DNA of 46,380 nucleotides, from assembly GCA_913061475.1 (NCBI GenBank), contig CAJXUN010000034.1, forward strand, positions 1-46,380, in the 5' to 3' direction. How positions within the stretch are numbered: position 1 is the first letter of the stretch; every line of letters begins with the position of its first letter. The notes beneath the pieces were generated by a model. That model saw only the letters and a list, made by a program, of their open reading frames with translations, did not search any database and was not told the origin of the DNA. Positions 26,938 to 36,900 of this stretch are shown here, piece by piece. This stretch comes from an uncultured Colwellia sp. (GTDB taxonomy: Bacteria; Pseudomonadota; Gammaproteobacteria; Enterobacterales; Alteromonadaceae). The position numbers and the translations under genes are program-made.

Positions 26938-29236
26938 GCTAAGTTTACGCAGACAGGTTACGTTACTAGGCGTAGCACTGGTTATTCTGACCGTATCAAG
27001 CCTGCTCGCGGTATCTTTATGGAAAACAATAACCTTACATAATCAGCAGATAGATCAAAAAATTATTGCGGCTGAAAACGTCTTAATTGAATATTTAAAA
27101 GCCAAAGAAGAGTTGTTGCTGACCGCATCGAAAGTGTTGACTGCAGATTTTGGCTTTAAACAAGCGGTCGCTTCACGTGACAAAGGCACGATAGCGAGTG
27201 TATTAGAAAACCATGGTTCGCGAATTAACGCCAGCTTAATGGTATTAAGCGATTTGAACGGCAACATTATTTCATCAAATAATAATAAATTAGCGTTTGA
27301 TTCTGCGTTAACTGTAAATTTAAGCACCATACAATTTAATTTGAATAAAACTCAACTCATTCTTATTGATGGTAATTTATATCAATTAATTGTTTTGCCG
27401 GTAAACGCGCCGCGCACCATCGCCTATTCGATGATAGGTTTTCAAATTGATCAATCGTTCGTTAATGAGCTGAAAAGGTTAATGGCGGTCGATGTCAGTT
27501 TTTTCTATAACGACACACTGATCATCACTACCTTACAACAAGCTAATGATTTGCGTAGTGAACACTTTGAAAAAATTGATAACTCATGGCTGTTCTTTAA
27601 AAGAAAGCTATACGAAAACAAACAAATAACCTTTCCTAATTCCCGTGCTGATGAATATATAGCGCAACTGTCTGTTGATTTATCACCAAGTTATATCGCA
27701 CTTGATAAGCTTGTTTCAGTGACTCTTTTCATTTCACTATTTATCGTCGGTATCACCGCGATTGCCAGTAGCATCATTGCCAAGAATCTCGCAAAACCAC
27801 TACAACAATTAACGCTATTAAGTAATGATTTTGCGCAAGGAAATTATGAACATAAAGACAATCTGGCGAGCGGCAGCGTTGAAATTAACGTGGTTTATGA
27901 AAGTTTTATTAAAATGGGCCGTAAAATTCAACAACGTGAAAGTAAAATTAACCATCAAGCGAAACATGACTCGTTAACTGATGTTTATAACCGTTCAACG
28001 TTTATTGATATGTTGTCAAAACACATCGACTCTCATGGTGATCAGGCATTATTAGTATTAGCGATTAATCTACGAAATTTTAAGCGTATAAACGACAGCT
28101 TAGGCTCTGATATCGGCGATTTTACGCTTAAATCTGTCGCCCATCGGATTAAAGATATTTACCAAACAGAGATGTTGATGGTGGGACGTTTTTCCGGAGA
28201 TGAATTTTGTGTGGTTATAAACTTAGTTAACGGTGAGTCAGCACAAAATATTATTGAAAATTTTCTACAGCATTTAAAAATGCCAATGCAAGTTAACAAA
28301 TTATGGTTGAATTTAAATTTTCGTATTGGTAGCTGCCTTTTTCCTGAACAAAGCAATAATGCCAAAGAGCTCGTTAGAAGAACAACCATTGCGTTAGAAG
28401 CAGCAAGGAATGAAAGTAAAACCATACGGGCGTATCAAAATGGCGAAGACGAAGCTTACTTAGCGAGGTTAAATTTACTCGAAGAGCTACGAGAAGCAAT
28501 AGCCCATAACACCGGTGAGCTGTTTATGGTTTACCAGCCTAAACTTAATTTAGCGACTGGCAACATCGAAAAAGCAGAATCACTTATCCGTTGGGTAAAA
28601 CCTGATGGACAATTTGTCTCACCTGAGATGTTTATTCATTTGGCCGAGCAATCAGGTTTAATCATTAAGCTAACTCATTGGGTTATCGATACCGTACTTA
28701 AACAACAACAAGCTTGGCGAGAAGATAATATAAACCTCAAGGTTGCTATCAATATATCTGCACAAGATATTACTCATGTCGATTTTATTGATTTTATTTT
28801 TCAAACCTTAGCAAAATACGACGTAGACCCAAGTTTGATCACATTGGAAATAACCGAACGCGATATCATGACAAATGAAGATCTTGTGGTTAGTCGGCTT
28901 ACCCAGCTTAAAAAAACCGGCATTCAAATTTCTGTTGATGATTACGGTATCGGACAATCTTCGTTAGGTAAGTTAAAACAGCTACCAATAGATGAGTTAA
29001 AAATCGACAAAGCTTTTATACTTGAATTAGACAAATCGAAAAAAGACCAATATATAGTGCAGTCAACGATAGAACTGAGCCATCAACTTGGTTTTAGTGT
29101 TGTTGCGGAAGGTGTTGAAAACAAAGCATCGCTCGATATGCTTACAGCGATGAAGTGTAATCACGCGCAAGGTTATTATATTTCTCGTCCGATTAAATCA
29201 GCGGAATTACTGACATGGTTAAAAGCTTATGAATAA
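26927..29236 (+). CDS. membrane sensor with GGDEF and EAL domains
   Basis: Inner-membrane c-di-GMP protein. From the ATG at 26927 it has 769 residues: helix 11-33, a periplasmic sensor region of about 220 residues (Cache-like by style), second helix about 262-282, HAMP-like linker to about 335, GGDEF and EAL. The GGDEF motif reads SGDEF (423-427) and EAL reads ESL (551-553), with EITERD, DDYGIG and LKID retained. The first domain may be weak or regulatory; the EAL glutamate is kept, so phosphodiesterase activity is possible. It overlaps both neighbours (11 bp upstream, 8 bp downstream), tying it to cupredoxin and DUF3034 in one transcript. Confidence 0.88.
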   Translation: MASKLSLRRQVTLLGVALVILTVSSLLAVSLWKTITLHNQQIDQKIIAAENVLIEYLKAKEELLLTASKVLTADFGFKQAVASRDKGTIASVLENHGSRINASLMVLSDLNGNIISSNNNKLAFDSALTVNLSTIQFNLNKTQLILIDGNLYQLIVLPVNAPRTIAYSMIGFQIDQSFVNELKRLMAVDVSFFYNDTLIITTLQQANDLRSEHFEKIDNSWLFFKRKLYENKQITFPNSRADEYIAQLSVDLSPSYIALDKLVSVTLFISLFIVGITAIASSIIAKNLAKPLQQLTLLSNDFAQGNYEHKDNLASGSVEINVVYESFIKMGRKIQQRESKINHQAKHDSLTDVYNRSTFIDMLSKHIDSHGDQALLVLAINLRNFKRINDSLGSDIGDFTLKSVAHRIKDIYQTEMLMVGRFSGDEFCVVINLVNGESAQNIIENFLQHLKMPMQVNKLWLNLNFRIGSCLFPEQSNNAKELVRRTTIALEAARNESKTIRAYQNGEDEAYLARLNLLEELREAIAHNTGELFMVYQPKLNLATGNIEKAESLIRWVKPDGQFVSPEMFIHLAEQSGLIIKLTHWVIDTVLKQQQAWREDNINLKVAINISAQDITHVDFIDFIFQTLAKYDVDPSLITLEITERDIMTNEDLVVSRLTQLKKTGIQISVDDYGIGQSSLGKLKQLPIDELKIDKAFILELDKSKKDQYIVQSTIELSHQLGFSVVAEGVENKASLDMLTAMKCNHAQGYYISRPIKSAELLTWLKAYE

Positions 29237-30062
29237 AATTACCAACACCTTTTGTAGTTTTCTACTTGCCTGCTTTTCCGTCAATTGTTTAGCCGAAGGT
29301 AAAATTTTAGCCACACCGGGTGTATCTCAAATTGAAGGTGCTGGCGGCGGTGGGATTGTACCTTGGGCACAGTTAGCCGGTTATGCGACACAAGAAAGCG
29401 TTTCTGTCAGTGCAGCATGTGGCCGAGTAACCGTGAAAGACTTCGCGTTAAATACTTGTGGTTTACAAGCGAATTTCTATGATCGCCTTGAATTGTCCTA
29501 TGCCAAACAGCGCTTTGAAGTCAGTCCGCTTAAGCTTGATTTAAAGCAATCCATTGTTGGCGCTAAAATTAAACTATTCGGTGATCTTGTTTACACTCAG
29601 ATGCCACAAGTTAGTTTAGGCATTCAGAAAAAAAAGTTGCACACCAGTGACGTAGCATTTTCATTAGGCGCCGAAAAAGATTCTGGAACTGACGTTTACA
29701 TCGCTGCTAGCAAGCTGCATTTAGGCTTTATAAACGGTTATAATTGGTTATGGAATATTACCGCAAGGCATACTAAAGCGAATGAAATAGGGCTACTCGG
29801 CTTTGATGGTGCACATAGCAGTAAAAAAATTCAATTCGAAGCTTCAACAGCCATTATGCTCAACCGACATTTAGCACTGGGGGTAGAATATCGACAAAAG
29901 CCCGATAATTTAAATTTAGGTGAAAATCATTGGAAAGATATTTTTGTTGCATGGTTCCCAAATAAACATCTTAGCCTTACCTTAGCTTATGTGGATTTAG
30001 GCAGTATTGCGGCCATTGAGCAACAAACCGGCTGGTATTTATCGACTATGTGGTATTTATAA
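29229..30062 (+). CDS. DUF3034 family protein, predicted outer-membrane or periplasmic
   Basis: Secreted protein of 277 residues with a signal peptide ending near residue 22 (CLAEG). The segment GGGGIVPWAQLAG after the signal and the alternating hydrophobic strands to the C-terminal aromatic residues fit DUF3034, a family with no assigned function and a beta-barrel look. It overlaps the sensor stop by 8 bp and its own TAA overlaps the haemoglobin ATG (TAATG). This conserved coupling suggests that all products work in the envelope with the sensor. No enzymatic motif is seen. Confidence 0.78.
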   Translation: MNKITNTFCSFLLACFSVNCLAEGKILATPGVSQIEGAGGGGIVPWAQLAGYATQESVSVSAACGRVTVKDFALNTCGLQANFYDRLELSYAKQRFEVSPLKLDLKQSIVGAKIKLFGDLVYTQMPQVSLGIQKKKLHTSDVAFSLGAEKDSGTDVYIAASKLHLGFINGYNWLWNITARHTKANEIGLLGFDGAHSSKKIQFEASTAIMLNRHLALGVEYRQKPDNLNLGENHWKDIFVAWFPNKHLSLTLAYVDLGSIAAIEQQTGWYLSTMWYL

Positions 30063-30505
30063 TGAAAATAGCAAAAGCATCCATCATACTTATTCTATTA
30101 GCGTCTTGCTTGTCATGCTCTACAGCCAATACAAATAAAAGCTCAATAACACCAAGCCTTTACGTAAAAATGGGACAACAACCCGCCCTCGATAAAATCG
30201 TCGACAATTTAATTAATATTATTGGCAATGATGATGTGGTATTTGGCCATTTTGCTGATAGTAATATTACTTATTTTAGAAAGAATTTAACCGTATTTTT
30301 ATGTCATATCGTTGATGGACCTTGCGAGTATAGTGGTGACACTATGCAAGATATTCATCGAGGTATGTATATCAATAAAAATCAATTTAATCACTTTGTG
30401 GAATTATTTATTGATGCGATGGAGGCTGCTGAGATCAGCTACCCCATTCAAAACCAATTGTTGGCGCGACTTGCCCCGCTCAGAGAAAGCATCATTAAAA
30501 TATAA
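30062..30505 (+). CDS. group 1 truncated haemoglobin, predicted lipoprotein
   Basis: Small globin of 147 residues with a signal peptide and lipobox LASC (cysteine C16); residue +2 is leucine, so outer-membrane sorting is predicted. The globin body is short and shows the group 1 pattern: VKMGQQPALDKIVDNL at the N end and the proximal haem histidine H99 in QDIHRGMYIN. At the position usually filled by the B10 tyrosine that contacts bound ligand, isoleucine (I51) is seen, which would change ligand handling. The start overlaps the DUF3034 stop by 1 bp (TAATG). A periplasmic or surface haem sensor of oxygen or NO in a c-di-GMP cluster is an inference. Confidence 0.8.
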   Translation: MKIAKASIILILLASCLSCSTANTNKSSITPSLYVKMGQQPALDKIVDNLINIIGNDDVVFGHFADSNITYFRKNLTVFLCHIVDGPCEYSGDTMQDIHRGMYINKNQFNHFVELFIDAMEAAEISYPIQNQLLARLAPLRESIIKI

Positions 30506-30641
30506 CACAAGTGCTTTTTATTGATAAAAGTCACGCGGAAAAGTAACTATTATATTACACACTAAAAGCTCATTTTTCGCGATGATATTATTCAACCAAA
30601 ACTCTGGATAATCAATGTCGCTTACCCAGAATTTAGGTTAT

Positions 30642-31499
30642 TTACTTATCGATTGTATCGCTATTTTCACTCGCAGCAGCAACCGGAAATGGCTTTGTTG
30701 CCGTACCAGCGTATAAGCTAACGTGCGGATAAGGTATTTCGATGCCCTGCTGATCAAAGGTTTTTTTGATCTCCATATACATAGCATTTTTCATGGTAAG
30801 AAAGTTCTCGCGCCTTGACCACACCGAAAATTGAATATCCACCGATGAGCTGCCAAAGCCAGTTAAAATAAAAATTGGTGCAGGCTCTTCCAAACAAATT
30901 AAATTTTTTGCCGCAATATCCATCAATATTTTACGTACTTGTTCAATGTCCTCTTTGTAAGCAATACCAATTTTTAAATCAGCCCGTCTTATCGGATATT
31001 TTGTTAACGTAGTTACGGCACTTTTTATCATGCTTTCATTCGGAATACGGACAAATAAATTATCAAATGTCCGTAACTTCACTGACAACAAGTCAATTGA
31101 AATAACTTCTCCTGTGATGTCGTTCACCCGAATAACATCAGTTATCGAAAACGGCCGCTCAATCATCAAAAATAAGCCACTAATAAGATTTGATGCTGAA
31201 GTTTGTGATGCAAAGCCTAATGCCACGGTAAAAATGCCGGCAGCACCCAATAAGATACTTAAATCAATACCTATGTTATCTAGGGCTGAAATTGACACTA
31301 AGATCAAAATGCCATAGAAAATGGTCCTTTTTAAGAACAATTGACCATGTGCGGTCATTTTATGTTTTACCGCATTAACAATAGCAGCACTTACTAAACG
31401 CGCAACGATAAAGCCAATAACAAACAATAATATAGCTTGGATCAAGGCATATAAGTGGGATGCTTTAAGTAGCTCAACAAACGCAATGAATTCTTTCAC
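30642..31499 (-). CDS. MscS family mechanosensitive channel
   Basis: Inner-membrane channel of 285 residues. Helices lie near residues 15-38, 58-75 and 78-105; the third carries the glycine-alanine pore helix (AAGIFTVALGFASQTSASNL). The MscS beta domain starts at PFSITDVIRVND, with the alpha-beta tail to residue 265. The start is a GTG at 31499 behind GATAGAAG. It follows the DUF432 gene by 17 bp. Acts as an osmotic safety valve by family knowledge. Confidence 0.92.
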   Translation of the reverse strand: MKEFIAFVELLKASHLYALIQAILLFVIGFIVARLVSAAIVNAVKHKMTAHGQLFLKRTIFYGILILVSISALDNIGIDLSILLGAAGIFTVALGFASQTSASNLISGLFLMIERPFSITDVIRVNDITGEVISIDLLSVKLRTFDNLFVRIPNESMIKSAVTTLTKYPIRRADLKIGIAYKEDIEQVRKILMDIAAKNLICLEEPAPIFILTGFGSSSVDIQFSVWSRRENFLTMKNAMYMEIKKTFDQQGIEIPYPHVSLYAGTATKPFPVAAASENSDTIDK

Positions 31500-31516
31500 A
31501 ATCTTCTATCTCTTAT

Positions 31517-32305
31517 TTATGCAAATAAACTACTAATACTACGAATTAATGTTCCATGTTCAGTATTAACTCTTGGGCCATTAATTAAGGTCGCTGACAA
31601 TGCTTCAATCGGTGCATGTTTACCTAAATGTAATTCAACATTATCGTTATGGTTTGCTCTATGTACTGATATTTCAGTCGTCCAAAGTTGCTCACTTTCA
31701 TCGGCATACAAATGTAATAATGTTACTGGCACATTAATACGCTCAATGGTTAATGACTGATCATGATTGTTGATCACCGTAATAGGCGTAATGGCTCGAT
31801 GTGGACGTTTTTCAATATTATTAAGTTGCACCCGAGCTGCGGTGTATTTTGCGTAACATATCTGCCCTACTTGCGTTGATGGTCCAAACCAAGAGTCTGA
31901 TGGCCGCCAAAACGGTAAATCAAGTAAGCATTCTTCTTTTGGTAACAACTCAGCATAAAACCAAACCGGTGTACTAACGTAAAGTCGTGATTTTTCACCA
32001 GCAAGCAAGGTTAATGGTGTGTCTGGGCGTGCAACTACTGAGCGATCAGCCAGTAGCGGTAACACCCGTATTTTATCTGAGGTGTTTTGCTGTAAATAAC
32101 GACCAAATTTGGCTTCTTCAATAGCCATGCATTCATCAAGATCGCCAACTATAATGCTTTCATCACTTTCATTAAGCGTTTCTAAATTCCAGCTATTCCA
32201 TTCGTTTTCCAAGCGTTTAAGAATGATAGCTCGCTCACCTATTCGCCAACAGCGTTGCTGTTGAAGACCAAAAGCAAACTCTCCCCACCAGGCATTATCA
32301 GCCAT
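31517..32305 (-). CDS. DUF432 domain protein linked to MscS
   Basis: Protein of 262 residues without signal peptide or membrane helices. DUF432 genes are often next to MscS genes in marine gammaproteobacteria, which agrees with the 17-bp spacing to the downstream channel gene; the protein may modulate the channel from the cytoplasm, but no function has been shown that I know of. Visible are the aromatic N-terminal segment NAWWGEFAFGLQQ and a beta-rich body. It is the first gene of a two-gene operon. Confidence 0.75.
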   Translation of the reverse strand: MADNAWWGEFAFGLQQQRCWRIGERAIILKRLENEWNSWNLETLNESDESIIVGDLDECMAIEEAKFGRYLQQNTSDKIRVLPLLADRSVVARPDTPLTLLAGEKSRLYVSTPVWFYAELLPKEECLLDLPFWRPSDSWFGPSTQVGQICYAKYTAARVQLNNIEKRPHRAITPITVINNHDQSLTIERINVPVTLLHLYADESEQLWTTEISVHRANHNDNVELHLGKHAPIEALSATLINGPRVNTEHGTLIRSISSLFA

Positions 32306-32530
32306 TTCTTTATCTCATTTTATTAAGTGCAATTGCTAGGGTAATAGGTCATAAAACCCTTAATTTGTTATTGATATTCTTGTTAAATTTAGCTTATTTT
32401 TCAACTAACAATAACTTACTAGATTATGCTATCTTATGACACCTGTGTATATACGCAACCACAGCAACTTGCTGTATTACACTATTTTAGCTTTATCGCT
32501 TTAAAGTATTCATAATTAAAGGTACGTTTC

Positions 32531-33370
32531 ATGACAACATTACACATTATTTTGTCAGATTTAGAAGTCACTCACGCGGTTTTTGCTAAAATTTCTCAAC
32601 TACAAAAGAAACTTTCCGCCGATGTAGTTTGGTACTTACATCATCACCAACGTTTTTTTGACCGTAGTTATTTCATCAATGAACTCGCGACAATTTCAGG
32701 AAGTTTACAAAAAAGTACTCAAAGTAAATTGACCCAAGTTGAAGAGAAAATTAAAACCTACTTTCCTGACTGTGATGTAAATATCTGCCAAGAAAAATAT
32801 TGGTCTAAACAGGTTAACGACAACGCAGGTGCGTTAGATCCTCGCGTCATTATTCGGTCAAAATCTGGCTTAACATCCGCTGACAATCAATACATTAGCC
32901 ATAATAAAAGTACGGTATTTATATTAGGTCAACAGAAATGGTTGGTTGACGGCAAAGCGATTGGCGCTATCGATCCTTTTCATGAAGATGACGATGAAAA
33001 CATCTCCGACGCTAAGGTCTATAACTTTATGCGCAGATGGGGCACTAAGGCGGAACAAAAAGAGCCATTTTTATTACACGTTATTCATATTCCACCACTG
33101 GCTATTGAATACGAAAAACAAATTGAAACGCTTCATAAAGAACAAATTTATCGTTTTGCAAAAAAAATAAAATGTCCAAAAGACCTGATCACCTTTACCC
33201 GAGGTACGCCTGAGCAGGCGATATTAACTTATATCGACGATAACAAAATTGATTTAATTGTCCTGGGTTGTCGTGAGCATAGTTTATTTGACAAGTGGCT
33301 TAATGGTTCAACCATATCAGCGCTTATTAGCCAGCAAAGTACTGATATGGTGCTAATTAATACACCATAA
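32531..33370 (+). CDS. tandem universal stress protein (UspA family)
   Basis: Cytoplasmic protein of 279 residues, long enough for two Usp domains as in UspE-like proteins. The N-terminal half is divergent; the C-terminal half ends in DLIVLGCREHSLFDKWLNGST, the place of the ATP-binding G-x2-G-x9-G(S/T) motif, where the second glycine is replaced by glutamate. ATP binding may therefore be impaired. AAAGGT precedes the ATG. It is divergent from DUF432-mscS, which fits an envelope/osmotic stress setting. Confidence 0.8.
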   Translation: MTTLHIILSDLEVTHAVFAKISQLQKKLSADVVWYLHHHQRFFDRSYFINELATISGSLQKSTQSKLTQVEEKIKTYFPDCDVNICQEKYWSKQVNDNAGALDPRVIIRSKSGLTSADNQYISHNKSTVFILGQQKWLVDGKAIGAIDPFHEDDDENISDAKVYNFMRRWGTKAEQKEPFLLHVIHIPPLAIEYEKQIETLHKEQIYRFAKKIKCPKDLITFTRGTPEQAILTYIDDNKIDLIVLGCREHSLFDKWLNGSTISALISQQSTDMVLINTP

Positions 33371-33382
33371 ATAAGAAACGCT

Positions 33383-33411
33383 GATGAATATTAAGCGTAT
33401 TGATATTCATC
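33383..33411. terminator. inverted repeat after the stress protein gene
   Basis: Nine-base perfect arms (GATGAATAT/ATATTCATC, 11-nt loop) lie 13 bp after the stress protein stop and before a convergent gene. AT-rich and without a T-run, so only a possible terminator. Confidence 0.35.
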
Positions 33412-33439
33412 TAAAGGTTATTGCTAAAATCGCGGTAAT

Positions 33440-33904
33440 TTATGTTAGCTTAAAAAATAAGTCACCAAAACCCCACAATAATGTCCCGGTGATCAGTAAC
33501 GATACCTCAAGTATACCAAGCTGTAGCCTTACTGCCTGTAAAATGGTTTCAGTTTGCGCTTTAAATTCGTCCTCGATAGATTCAATTTCGCTCGCTTTAT
33601 ATTCATCTGCCGCGTTCAGTAGTCGAAGCTTTTTTTTAACGCGAGCAAGATTAATACGGTGTTGAATATTAAGACGACCAATCAGTAATCGTTCTTGTAT
33701 TATGCCACCTAAACCAGACCAAACCCCCAGTACAACAATCAAACAACCACTGCGTGACAGCCATTCTAAACCGGCGAATTCAATTATTGATAAATAGATA
33801 CCTGAAACCATCAATAATATCGCTAACAACCAATTCACCAGCGGATGGCGCCGAGAAATAGTGAGACTTTTTGTTGATGACTTTTCGGCTACTTCAGCTG
33901 ACAT
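33440..33904 (-). CDS. hypothetical small membrane protein
   Basis: I do not recognise this 154-residue protein. Predicted helices are at about 23-45, 52-70 and 131-152, with a charged, probably coiled-coil segment between (about 75-125, rich in E, K and R). It follows the tam/usp genes with no tight linkage. Real gene by codon use and by the downstream converging gene; function unknown. Confidence 0.6.
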   Translation of the reverse strand: MSAEVAEKSSTKSLTISRRHPLVNWLLAILLMVSGIYLSIIEFAGLEWLSRSGCLIVVLGVWSGLGGIIQERLLIGRLNIQHRINLARVKKKLRLLNAADEYKASEIESIEDEFKAQTETILQAVRLQLGILEVSLLITGTLLWGFGDLFFKLT

Positions 33905-33976
33905 AGATAGACTCTTCTTAAATTATTGTCGATAGTTAATTGCGATAACCGCAAAAATTTACGGTTATCATCTAGC

Positions 33977-36900
33977 TTACTCTTTAACTTTTCCTGGTGT
34001 TTTTTCTTTATTTTTACGTGGCGAAAACTGTTTTTTATAATTAATATTGGCACTTATTTCTTCACCGCTGGTCGCTTCAAATGATATATGCGGCGATAGC
34101 TTATACTCAATAATCCAGCCCGCTTGTATGCTATTGTCGGAGTCAATACTGGTACCATAGCCAACATTTAATCTGTCATTAATTTTTGCCGCTAAATCGA
34201 CACGTGTACTATTGCCATTAGTACCATCTTTACTGGTGAATGCTATATCTTTAAGGCCCAATTGTTCGCCAATTTTTTGCACCACTTTATTGGCACTCTC
34301 TACACCTAAGCTAATTGCCGCACTGGTCAAGGCATTGCCTTCTTGTTTAGTTAGCGAGTCTAAATTACGTCCAGTAATAAGCAATGCCAAAATATTTTCG
34401 TCAGCCAACGTCGGCTCTGAAAACAAGGTTAACCGTGGATTATGTATCGTTCCGTCCGCAATAATACCAACCTTAATATCATCAACAATACGCACCGCTC
34501 GAAATTGAATACTAGGATTTTCTGCCGCCCCTAGAAACAGCAATTGCCCTTGTTCAATGGTTAATACTTGCTTATAAGCCTGAAATTGGCCGTCTTTGAG
34601 ATCTAATCTACCGTTAAGCGTCAACGGCTGACCAGAAATAAGTGTCGAAGATAAATTACCTTCTATTGCACTTGATAAACCAAAACCACTGATTCTAACG
34701 TTATTTCCTGCCGATATCTTAAGCGCTATATCATAATCAAATGTCGACGTTTTAACGCTAATATCTTTCTCGCCAACAATTACTTGATCTTCAGAAACAC
34801 TAATAGGGGATTTAGGTAAAGATGCGATTTTAATGTCAGCTTGTTCTACCACGATATGCCCGTCGACCTTTAAATGTTGATTTTGATAATTAGCTTGTAA
34901 CTTAGGAGAAACAATTAACTTATTTTCATTGTTGTTGACGAGCGTAACATGTTGGCCTTCAAGTGTTAGCTCAGCCGCAATAGGGGCAGAAAGTTTCGCC
35001 TGCCCTGATATGGTTAATGCCCCTTGCGGATTTTGTAACTCGCCTAATAATGTAATGCTGTCTTGTACGCTACTTAACTTGATCTTGCTATTACTAATAT
35101 CTAAACCGTATTCATCAATAACTAAACGCTCGATGCTCAGCGAGCCTTGACCGTCAAATAACGGTTTTGTCCATGTGCCAGCTAAGGTAAAATCTTGTAG
35201 CAAACTTAGCTCTATTTTATCAATACGTTTTTGCCATTTTTTCAGCCAATCAAACTGCTGTAGACTTAATGATAACTCACCTGAAACACTTGCATCGTCA
35301 GCAATTGGCCATTCACTGTTTAGCTGTGCTGCTATTTTATCATTGCCAGGCAGTACTATTTGTAACCCAGCACTAACGTTATCTTTTTGCCATTTACCGT
35401 CAATTTTTACCAGCGGAATGGTCAATAAACGTTGTAAGTGCTGAACATTGTCTTTTATTTTTGGTATTTCAATGACGATATCGCTTTGCTCAAAACTAAA
35501 GTCGAGTTTTGAATCTGACGCATAAGACATGACCACTTTGCCGTTAGGCATAGATATTTCAGGTCGGGATTCTATGCTTTCTATTTGGCTATTGATATCT
35601 TGCCATTGTGTTGTTAGTACGATGGCTTTTTCATTTTGTTCACTGTTTATCGCTAACGCTTGACCCTGCACTTGAAAGTCAACGGCCTGCCACGTAAAGC
35701 TCGGTATTGATAAATTTGCCATCAGGGTTTTCAGTTGCTTATCACTACCTTTGACTTTCAATTGTCCGCTAATTTTGCCTTGAACTTGCTGTGGCAATTG
35801 CATGGGCAATATTGATTGCCATGCCCTTGCTTGCTCTACAACCTCTGATATTGACCATTGCTCAAACGTAAGGTTTGCCGTCCATTGCTTGAGATGATTA
35901 TCACCGTTAACACATAAGGTGCCGGTGCCGCTCAAACAGAGATTTTTTATACTTTGCTGTTCACTACTCAGCAGTAATTGCTCTGCCGCTACGGCAAAGG
36001 TTTGCGCTTGCGCTTGAGCGGTAAAGTCGAGATTGTTGATTTGCCAAAGATTGTCGCTTAATCCGTTATCAACCACTAAAGGGTTATTTGCACCTGCGCC
36101 TAATTGGCCATCAAAGACTAATTTAACGGTGGTATTATCTGCAACTTTGGCGCTAACAACCGCATGATGCTGTTCCGGTAAGCCCGTCACACTTAATGTT
36201 GCCTGCGCAACATCAACATCGTTCACCTTTAGTTTATCGGCCTTCACATTCGCCTGCCAACGTTCAGTGAAATCTACCGACCAGTTAATATTGTCACCTT
36301 CAAACTGTGCCAGTGCGAATTTTTCAATATGGCCTTTGCTGACAATACGCCATTTTGATTGTTGTTTTTCTATCTGCCAATACGCGTTAATGTCAGCAAC
36401 TTGAAAAGCATGACTAATCGCAAGCGTATGTCCGTTAACTTGACCTTTTAGCGATAAACCATCACTTGTTGGGCTATCAACATTGAGTGCCCCTTGCAAT
36501 GACGCGGTTAAGTCACCAAATATCACGTCATCACTTTTAATCGATAATATGCTTTGTTTAATGGTCATATCGACGTTTGCCGTTATCGGCCATGACTGAT
36601 TTGAATGTGATGCCTTATTATCAACCACATCAGGTAATAGCTGTTGCAAGGTTTCAGCTATTTGTTGGTCGTTCAGCGCACTACTAATATGCAGCGAGCT
36701 TTCTAGACTAGCGCGCCAATCGAGTATATTGCCAAGCTCAGTATTAACATCTAATTTTATATTTTCAAAGTTATTCCAACTCGCTTGTGCATGTAGGTTT
36801 GATGTCAGTTTTGGCCAATTAAGCGCAAATGCTGCATTGGCTTTTTCAAGGAAAATAGTTTGCTCATCGATGTCAATTTGTTGTTTTTCAGCTATCAAGG

